Of a DNA stretch of 64,000 nt, positions 58,329 to 64,000 are shown one piece after another (within the stretch, counting starts at the first letter, position 1; every line of letters begins with the position of its first letter). Source of the stretch: Sutterella sp. Its GTDB lineage: Bacteria; Pseudomonadota; Gammaproteobacteria; Burkholderiales; Burkholderiaceae_F. The position numbers and the translations under genes are program-made. Location: NCBI GenBank assembly GCA_020025955.1, contig JAHHRF010000004.1, positions 1 through 64,000 on the forward strand, given 5' to 3'. Below the pieces are notes generated by a model that worked only from the letters and a program-made list of their open reading frames with translations, did no database searches and was not told where the DNA came from.

Positions 58329-58811
58329 ATGCTTAATACCCGCATTCCGATTACGGCCCAAGGCGCTGAAAAGCTCAAGGCTGAACTTGATTACTTAAAG
58401 AAGACCGCTCGTCCGGCCGTGGTGCAAGCCATTGCTGAAGCCCGTGAAAAGGGTGACTTGTCGGAAAACGCTGAGTACGATGCCGCCCGTGAAGAGCAGG
58501 GCCATATTGAAGGCCGTATCGCGGAATTGGAAGGGAAGATTCCGGCCCTTCAGATTATCGATCCGACGACCTTAAACGCAGGCGAACGTATCGTCTTTGG
58601 GGCGACTGTGACGTTGTACGACGAAGAAGACGACACGACCGTGACGTATCAGATCGTGGGTGACGACGAAGCAGAAATCAAAGAAAACAAGATTTCGGTC
58701 TCCTCCCCCATCGCCCGTGCTTTGATTGGTAAGTACGAAGGCGATTCGGTGCAGTTCATGAGCCCGGGCGGCTTAGTGGGCTTTGACATCGAAGAAGTGA
58801 AGTACATCTAA
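58329..58811 (+). CDS. greA: Transcription elongation factor GreA
   Basis: A 160-residue factor that stimulates RNA polymerase to cleave backtracked transcripts. It has the N-terminal coiled coil with ITAQGAEKLKAELDYLKKT and the acidic tip LSENAEYDAAREEQ, then the C-terminal domain (GERIVFGATVTLYDEED...SPIARALIGKYEGDSV). Length matches GreA (158). The upstream TTGAACTT is not a good ribosome site. Its neighbours yhbY, rlmE and ftsH form the usual greA-ftsH cluster. Confidence 0.94.
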   Translation: MLNTRIPITAQGAEKLKAELDYLKKTARPAVVQAIAEAREKGDLSENAEYDAAREEQGHIEGRIAELEGKIPALQIIDPTTLNAGERIVFGATVTLYDEEDDTTVTYQIVGDDEAEIKENKISVSSPIARALIGKYEGDSVQFMSPGGLVGFDIEEVKYI

Positions 58812-58844
58812 GGTCCCCGCTTCCTTAGTGAAGCGCCCCAAAGA

Positions 58845-58880
58845 AAAACGCACGCGGTATTGAGTACCACGTGCGTTTTA
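58845..58880. terminator. Bidirectional terminator between greA and yhbY
   Basis: A 15-bp stem with one non-Watson-Crick pair (AAAACGCACGCGGTA with TACCACGTGCGTTTT) between convergent genes. Confidence 0.9.
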
Positions 58881-58904
58881 GTCTCTAGGGGAAGGGGCGC
58901 GGGA

Positions 58905-59381
58905 TTAACCCAAAGCCGACTTCTTCTTCGAGCGATTCAACTTGGAGCGAGCCTTACGACGGTCGTAGACAAACTTCGCAGCAGGGCGAGCTTTCTTTTC
59001 GCCCGGCTTCTTGGACGCGACCTTCTTGCCGCCCGCAAACGTCATCTTGCCCTGAGCGATGGCCTTGGCGCGGGCTTCTTCCTTCTTGTGCTTTTCAGCG
59101 ACTTCTTCGCTGGGACGCCAGAAAACGAGAAGCTTGCCGATCATCTGAACGCGTGCAGCGCCCAATTCCAACGCCACCTTTTCAAAGATGGCTTCACGTT
59201 CTTCACGGTCATCCGTCGGAACGCGAACTTTGATAAGCTCATGAGCCGTAAGCTCACGATCGATTTCTTTCATGACGGCGTCCGTCAAACCGTTGGCCCC
59301 TAAGAGGACGACGGGATCAAGGTGATGCGCTTGGGCGCGCAACGCTAAACGACTGTCGCGCGGGAGAATGATTTCTTTCAT
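58905..59381 (-). CDS. yhbY: YhbY/CRM-domain RNA-binding protein
   Basis: A 158-residue protein with a CRM domain (ALRAQAHHLDPVVLLGANGLTDAVM, then HELIKVRV, and QMIGKLLVFWRPS). YhbY binds pre-50S ribosomal particles. The final 60 residues are lysine/alanine-rich (KKVASKKPGEKKARPAAK) and extend beyond the 97-residue E. coli protein, probably adding non-specific RNA binding. It is divergent from rlmE, with 73 bases between the starts. Confidence 0.9.
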   Translation of the reverse strand: MKEIILPRDSRLALRAQAHHLDPVVLLGANGLTDAVMKEIDRELTAHELIKVRVPTDDREEREAIFEKVALELGAARVQMIGKLLVFWRPSEEVAEKHKKEEARAKAIAQGKMTFAGGKKVASKKPGEKKARPAAKFVYDRRKARSKLNRSKKKSALG

Positions 59382-59454
59382 ACTGTTAACTAAATATCTC
59401 GGACCTGTGCCCTCCGATTTGGCGTGAGGGGGTCCAATGGAATGGTAAAAAACT

Positions 59455-60108
59455 ATGCCGGTGTCTAATAAAAAATTGCGTTCTAACCGTGCCTGGATCG
59501 AACGTCACATCAATGATCCGTTCGTGAAGCGTTCCAGACAAGAAGGGTATCGCGCCCGTTCTGTGTACAAGCTCACGGAGCTCGACGACAAAGAACATTT
59601 GCTCAAAAAGGGAATGACCGTCTGTGATTTGGGTGCCGCACCGGGCAGCTGGACGCAGATCATTCGTGAGCGTCTCGTGGATCGTGAAGGCCAAGTCCAA
59701 GGTCGCATCATTGCCATGGACATCCTCCCGATGGATCCGATCGAGGGGGTGACGTTCCTGCAAGGGGATTTCCGCGAGCAAGAAGTCGCAGACAAATTAG
59801 CAGAAATCCTCGATGGGGACAAGGTCGATGTCGTTTTAAGTGACATGGCACCGAATTTAAGTGGGATTGCGGCCGCGGACGCCGCCCGCTCCTTACTTTT
59901 AAACGAGTTGGCCCATGAATTTTGCATGCTTCACTTAAAGTCGAACGGCGTCTTCGTCACCAAGGCCTTCCAGGGCTCGGGCTACAGCCAGTTTGTGGAA
60001 GCCTTAAAGCGTGACTTCAAGCAGGTTTACACCCGTAAGCCGGCCGCCAGCCGTGATTCCTCCGCGGAAGTCTACTTGGTCGCGCGCGGCTTAAAGCCGA
60101 AGAAATAA
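59455..60108 (+). CDS. rlmE: 23S rRNA (U2552-2'-O) methyltransferase RlmE
   Basis: A 217-residue SAM-dependent RNA methyltransferase (FtsJ/RrmJ). The K-D-K-E catalytic set is visible: Lys in RSVYKLTEL, Asp in SDMAPN, Lys in VTKAFQGSG, Glu in SSAEVYLVA. The SAM loop is CDLGAAPGSW. The modification helps the late 50S assembly step. The conserved pair rlmE-ftsH is kept, but about 325 bases with a heat-shock-type promoter and a hairpin separate them. Confidence 0.94.
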   Translation: MPVSNKKLRSNRAWIERHINDPFVKRSRQEGYRARSVYKLTELDDKEHLLKKGMTVCDLGAAPGSWTQIIRERLVDREGQVQGRIIAMDILPMDPIEGVTFLQGDFREQEVADKLAEILDGDKVDVVLSDMAPNLSGIAAADAARSLLLNELAHEFCMLHLKSNGVFVTKAFQGSGYSQFVEALKRDFKQVYTRKPAASRDSSAEVYLVARGLKPKK

Positions 60109-60205
60109 GTCGTTTTTCCTCGAGTCCGCTTTAGTTTGGGCTTAAGAGCCCAGTAGACGGAAACCTTCGGTGACACATTTTCTGTCGTTTTTCCTAGGTT
60201 AAAGC

Positions 60206-60234
60206 CTTGAAAGACTATGCATTTGCCACCATAT
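60206..60234 (+). promoter_or_regulatory. Heat-shock (sigma-32-type) promoter candidate for ftsH
   Basis: CTTGAAA (60206-60212), a 14-base spacer and CACCATAT (60227-60234) match the sigma-32 consensus CTTGAAA-N11..16-CCCCATNT at all but one of the specified positions. It lies 200 bases upstream of the ftsH ATG. Confidence 0.6.
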
Positions 60235-60352
60235 GCATGAAGAAACGTGTCAACCCCTTGTACAATGAATGAAACGTGTACGAAAGGGTGAGGGGATCGT
60301 GCGTCCCCGCCTCGACGAAGAAGACAATCGAACGCCAGATGGCACACACGAG

Positions 60353-60378
60353 AAGGGCCTCAGCCAATGAGGCCCTTT
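60353..60378 (+). terminator. Hairpin between rlmE and ftsH
   Basis: A 10-bp perfect stem (AAGGGCCTCA with TGAGGCCCTT) with a 5-base loop but no T-run afterwards. It may be a weak terminator or a leader structure of ftsH, since it lies between the promoter candidate and the ATG. Confidence 0.5.
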
Positions 60379-60433
60379 GAGTCCACGGCGTTATCGTAAG
60401 GGTAGGAAGACTGCCTTCCTACGCTTTTGGAGA

Positions 60434-62467
60434 ATGAATTTGAAAAACAACCCCACTCGCCTCCTGCTCTGGTTGTTGTTAGCGTTTACGGCCTATACGC
60501 TCGTGACGCAATTCAATAGCAAGAATGAGCCTTTGACGAATCAGACGAGCTACACCCAGTTTATGGAAGAAGCCAAAGCGGGTCGTATTGCACGTGTTGA
60601 CGTTCAAGGTCGTCAGATTACGATCACCCCGAAGTCGGGGGCTCAGTACAAGATTACGAGCCCGGGCGACTTGTGGATGGTCGAAGAACTCCGTAAAGAT
60701 GGCGTTCAGGTCTACGGTAAAGCCGAAGAGCAACCGAGCCTGCTCATGAGCATCTTCTTATCCTGGTTCCCGATGCTGCTCTTGATTGGCGTCTGGGTCT
60801 TCTTCATGCGTCGCATGCAAGGGGGCGGTGGTGCTGGTGGCGCCATGGGCTTTGGTAAGAGTAAGGCTCGCATGCTCGACGAAAACGAAAACAAAGTGCG
60901 TTTCCGTGACGTGGCTGGGTGCGATGAAGCCAAGGAAGAAGTGCAGGAAGTGGTGGACTTCTTGCGCGATCCCAACAAGTTCCAACGTTTAGGCGGTCGT
61001 ATTCCGCGTGGGATTTTGTTGGTGGGCTCGCCTGGTACCGGTAAAACGTTGCTTGCCAAAGCCATTGCGGGTGAAGCCCAGGTGCCGTTCTTTACGATTT
61101 CGGGTTCTGACTTCGTCGAAATGTTTGTGGGCGTGGGCGCTGCACGCGTTCGTGACATGTTCGAAAAAGCCAAGAAGAATGCGCCCTGCATCATCTTCAT
61201 TGACGAAATTGACGCTGTGGGTCGTCGCCGTGGGGCGGGGAACATGGGCGGTAACGACGAACGTGAACAGACCTTGAACCAGATGCTCGTCGAAATGGAC
61301 GGCTTTGATTCGGGGGCAAACGTGATCGTGATTGCGGCCACCAACCGTCCTGACGTATTGGACCCCGCGCTCTTGCGTCCGGGTCGCTTTGACCGTCAGG
61401 TGACGGTGCCCCTGCCTGATATTCGCGGTCGTGAACAGATTTTGGCCGTTCACATGCGAAAGATCCCGGTGGGCACTGACATTGATGAAGGCATCATTGC
61501 CCGTGGTACGCCTGGGTTCTCCGGGGCTGACTTAGCCAACTTGGTTAACGAAGCGGCGCTCTTTGCTGCGCGACGCAATGGTCGCGTGGTGGAAATGCAG
61601 GACTTCGAAGACGCCAAGGACAAGATCATTATGGGGTCGGAGCGCCGTGCCATGGTGATGAAGGACGATGAGCGCAAGAACACCGCCTACCACGAGTCGG
61701 GCCATGCTCTCTTGGGTTGCTTGTTACCGAAGGCCGATCCCGTGCACAAGGTCACCATCATCCCGCGTGGTCGTGCCTTGGGCGTGACGATGCAGTTGCC
61801 GACGGAAGATAAGTACAGCTACGACCGTCAAGACCTCTTAACCCGTATCGCGATTCTCTTCGGGGGTCGTATTGCGGAAGAAGTCTTCATGAAGCAGATG
61901 ACGACGGGGGCCTCGAACGACTTTGAGCGTGCGACGCAATTGGCTCGCGACATGGTCATGCGCTACGGTATGAGCGAAAAGATGGGCCCGATGGTCTACG
62001 CCGAAAACGGTGGGGAAACGTTCTTGGGGGCGGGTTACACCAATCCCAGTCCCGTTTCGCAAAAGACCATGGAAGCAGTGGACGCCGAAGTGCGTCGTAT
62101 CATCGATGAGCAATACGCCTTGGCCCGTCGCTTGATCGAAGAGCATTCCGACAAGATGCACGCCATGGCCAATGCCTTGCTCGAATACGAAACGATCGAT
62201 GCGGATCAAATCGCGGACATCATGGAAGGCCGCCCGGTGCGTCCCCCTCAGAAGCACGAAAAGCCTAAGAGTGGTGATAAGCCCAAAGCCTCCTCCAAGA
62301 TTGGTCGTCACTTAGACGAAAAGTCGAAGGTGGAAGCTGAGCCGGAAGCAGACGCTGACGTCCCTCCGACGGATGACGCGCCGAAGGCTGACGATGCTCC
62401 GAAGGCTGACGACGCTCCCCAATCGGTTGCCGACGAGTTCGAGCCGAAGAAGGACGACACGAAGTAA
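60434..62467 (+). CDS. ftsH: ATP-dependent zinc metalloprotease FtsH
   Basis: A 677-residue membrane AAA+ protease. Two helices (LLLWLLLAFTAYTLVTQF and LSWFPMLLLIGVWVFFM) flank a periplasmic domain. Walker A is GSPGTGKT, Walker B IIFIDEID, the second region of homology ATNRPDVLDPALLRPGRFD, and the zinc site HESGH. It degrades misfolded membrane proteins and LpxC, the latter with LapB (also here). The C terminus (residues about 625-677) is an acidic Asp/Ala/Pro tail with a repeated PKADDA. ATG 60434 is set by the family; the open frame extends 19 codons upstream. Confidence 0.95.
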   Translation: MNLKNNPTRLLLWLLLAFTAYTLVTQFNSKNEPLTNQTSYTQFMEEAKAGRIARVDVQGRQITITPKSGAQYKITSPGDLWMVEELRKDGVQVYGKAEEQPSLLMSIFLSWFPMLLLIGVWVFFMRRMQGGGGAGGAMGFGKSKARMLDENENKVRFRDVAGCDEAKEEVQEVVDFLRDPNKFQRLGGRIPRGILLVGSPGTGKTLLAKAIAGEAQVPFFTISGSDFVEMFVGVGAARVRDMFEKAKKNAPCIIFIDEIDAVGRRRGAGNMGGNDEREQTLNQMLVEMDGFDSGANVIVIAATNRPDVLDPALLRPGRFDRQVTVPLPDIRGREQILAVHMRKIPVGTDIDEGIIARGTPGFSGADLANLVNEAALFAARRNGRVVEMQDFEDAKDKIIMGSERRAMVMKDDERKNTAYHESGHALLGCLLPKADPVHKVTIIPRGRALGVTMQLPTEDKYSYDRQDLLTRIAILFGGRIAEEVFMKQMTTGASNDFERATQLARDMVMRYGMSEKMGPMVYAENGGETFLGAGYTNPSPVSQKTMEAVDAEVRRIIDEQYALARRLIEEHSDKMHAMANALLEYETIDADQIADIMEGRPVRPPQKHEKPKSGDKPKASSKIGRHLDEKSKVEAEPEADADVPPTDDAPKADDAPKADDAPQSVADEFEPKKDDTK

Positions 62468-62485
62468 GCCCTTGGGGCTCTCGAA

Positions 62486-62529
62486 AACGGAACACGGTGT
62501 TTTAGGACGCCGGTTCCGTTTTTTTTGTT
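62486..62529 (+). terminator. Terminator of ftsH
   Basis: An 8-bp stem (AACGGAAC with GTTCCGTT) plus an inner 5-bp helix, followed by a T8 run. Confidence 0.9.
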
Positions 62530-62709
62530 TCTGACCGTGCGATTCCGACTACGACCTCTCTCTAATCCCCCTTTCGTTGTCGCAAACAATCCTTACATTT
62601 AGGGACGCTTCCCCCTTGGCGACGGATCCCACTTTAGGCGATCCTAATTTGAAGCCTGTTAGGATAAGAAAACACCCAATCCAACGCACAACGACCTGTG
62701 AGAGAAGTC

Positions 62710-64000
62710 ATGACGAAACACCCCACCTTTACGGCGCCCGTCAATGGACGCGTGATGAATGCGAGCCGATGGGGGCTCTTTTATGCCCACGTAGAAAACG
62801 GTCAGATTTCTAAAATCGAACCCTACGAAGACGACCCCCGTCCGAGTCCCAATTTAAAGCGCTTAGAAAAGTTAGTCGACGCCCCGCACCGCATTTTGCA
62901 CCCCATGGTGCGAAAGGGCTTTTTAACCGATGGCATTGACTCCCGAACGATTCGCGGCAAAGACGACTTTGTCCAGGTCTCCTGGGACGTAGCGCTGGAC
63001 TTGGCCGCGAAACACTTAAACCGCGTCTACGACACCTTTGGTCCAAACGCCGTCTGGGGCTACTCCTACGGGTGGCAATCCTCAGGGCGCGTGAGCCCAG
63101 CGGTGACGGGCGTACGGCGCCTTCTCACCCTGCGTGGGGGCTACGTTAAAGCGGAAAACAACTATTCCAACGCCGCGATTAGCCGCATCATGCCCTACGT
63201 CGTGGGGCAGCGCGATCCACGCTCGACTGCTTGGGATGTGATCCTCAAGCACACCCAGCGCATCGTCTTTTGGAGTGCGGACCCGTTAGTGACGGGCGAC
63301 ATCGATTGGTTTGCGCCCTTACACCAAGGGATGGGGTACTTGGAAAAGCTCAAAGCCCGTTCCGACATCAAAACCTATGCCATTAATCCCATTCGCCCAG
63401 AAACGGCCCGCGAATTGGATAGCCACTGGTTAGCGCTTAAACCCAGTACCGACACCGCCTTAATGCTCGGCTTAATTCATGAGTTAGTGCGTACGAAAAA
63501 GGCGAACCTGGACTTCTTAGCGCGCTATTGCGTGGGTGGGTCCCACGTTTTGGATAACGTTGCTGGGAAGCTCGATGGCGTTGAGAAAAGCGCGGCGTGG
63601 GCCGCCTCGATTACGGGGTTGAGCGAAGCGGCCATTCGAGACTTGGCCGCGGATTTGGCGGACCATCGCACCATGCTCATGTTTGGCTGGGGGATGCAAC
63701 GCCAGCGCTTTGGGGAACAAACCCATTGGCTCGGGGTCGCCTTGGCAGCGGTCTTGGGGCAAATTGGGTTGCCCGGGGGCGGCTTTGGTACGAATTATCA
63801 CTACAGCTCGGGTGGCGCCTTGCGTGGGAAAGGCCCCATGCTCGGTGGCTTAAGTTCGGGTCGTCAGCCCGAAGGCGCTCCTAAACTCGTAGGTCCCTTC
63901 CCCGTCGCGCGCTTTGCCGAGTGCTTCTTAAACCCCGGCAAAACCATCGAGTTTGATGGGACGACGTTGACGTACCCTGACATTCGGTTTGTGATGTGGG
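62710..64000 (+). CDS. TorA/BisC-like molybdopterin reductase, cytoplasmic (partial)
   Basis: The first 430 residues of a bis-MGD enzyme that runs off the window end. It is clearly related to the 7415-9958 product: RWGLFYAHVENGQISKIEPY, then GYSYGWQSSGR, ENNYSNAA with the Mo-ligand serine, and MFGWGMQRQRFGEQTHW are aligned one-to-one. Unlike that protein it begins directly with MTKHPTFTAPVNGRVMNASR and has no twin-arginine signal. It should therefore be cytoplasmic, as biotin sulfoxide reductase BisC is. GAGAGAAG precedes the ATG. The likely role is reduction of a sulfoxide such as biotin or methionine sulfoxide; the substrate is unproven. Confidence 0.85.
   Translation, partial: MTKHPTFTAPVNGRVMNASRWGLFYAHVENGQISKIEPYEDDPRPSPNLKRLEKLVDAPHRILHPMVRKGFLTDGIDSRTIRGKDDFVQVSWDVALDLAAKHLNRVYDTFGPNAVWGYSYGWQSSGRVSPAVTGVRRLLTLRGGYVKAENNYSNAAISRIMPYVVGQRDPRSTAWDVILKHTQRIVFWSADPLVTGDIDWFAPLHQGMGYLEKLKARSDIKTYAINPIRPETARELDSHWLALKPSTDTALMLGLIHELVRTKKANLDFLARYCVGGSHVLDNVAGKLDGVEKSAAWAASITGLSEAAIRDLAADLADHRTMLMFGWGMQRQRFGEQTHWLGVALAAVLGQIGLPGGGFGTNYHYSSGGALRGKGPMLGGLSSGRQPEGAPKLVGPFPVARFAECFLNPGKTIEFDGTTLTYPDIRFVMW

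Noticed and set aside
1..64000. CRISPR arrays, rRNA genes or complete tRNA genes
   Set aside because: No regularly spaced repeat set, rRNA segment or full tRNA cloverleaf was seen. Only tmRNA and SRP RNA were certain RNA genes.

Overview
The window looks like a chromosomal segment of an anaerobic or microaerophilic betaproteobacterium, most likely a gut member of the Sutterellaceae (Burkholderiales). This is inferred from gene content and protein character, not from a search. Supporting signs are the betaproteobacterial gene orders ompA-gyrA...cmk-rpsA-ihfB-lapB, trxA-rho, dnaX-ybaB...recR and greA-yhbY-rlmE-ftsH; an RFALAA-type tmRNA tag; and many respiratory oxidoreductases carrying twin-arginine signals, with no sugar catabolism.

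Layout. 1-3500: a transposase-like remnant, a DUF748/AsmA-like envelope protein and a long non-coding stretch. 3501-9958: a DmsAB-like molybdoenzyme with a glyoxalase-fold gene, then a Tat-exported TorA/BisC-like molybdoenzyme. 10264-13369: a MazG-like pyrophosphohydrolase, an acetyltransferase and a GDSL-esterase autotransporter. 13438-13772: a possible structured RNA. 13868-18415 (minus): two similar Tat-exported flavoproteins on either side of a tetraheme cytochrome, i.e. a split flavocytochrome reductase. 18987-22775: a NuoF/GltD-type fusion followed by an [FeFe] hydrogenase. 22857-26521: a lipoprotein and a large autotransporter preceded by a G10 tract. 26615-30059: a DnaQ-like exonuclease, a small membrane protein, a degenerate ATPase and an AlbA_2-type regulator. 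30108-45773: tmRNA, gph, ompA, gyrA, cmk, rpsA, ihfB, lapB, htpX, then a DoxX protein, a radical SAM protein, a MATE transporter and a GT-C-like membrane protein. 45964-53484: rpmE2, hemC, hemD, nadE, rho, trxA, SRP RNA and a LysE/RhtB exporter. 53596-62467: dnaX (in two frames), ybaB, modD-like, recR, gmhA, greA, yhbY, rlmE and ftsH. 62710-64000: the 5' part of a second TorA/BisC-like gene without a Tat signal.

How the genes fit together. The accessory part describes anaerobic respiration with small organic acceptors. Molybdopterin S/N-oxide reductases and flavin reductases fed by periplasmic cytochrome would dispose of electrons, while the hydrogenase/diaphorase pair would balance NAD(P)H, possibly ferredoxin, and H2. 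The ModD-like protein fits a molybdenum-dependent lifestyle. HemC and HemD supply tetrapyrrole for the cytochromes. The autotransporters face the host or the gut community.

The observations most worth checking are: a dnaX gene whose tau-specific end is reachable only by a +1 shift at CCC-CCC behind an internal Shine-Dalgarno-like GAGGAG; the NuoF/GltD-[FeFe] hydrogenase pair; the G10 tract before the autotransporter and a 7-bp tandem repeat before a flavoprotein; an NAD synthetase whose glutaminase domain has no cysteine; and the unassigned structured-RNA candidate near 13.6 kb.
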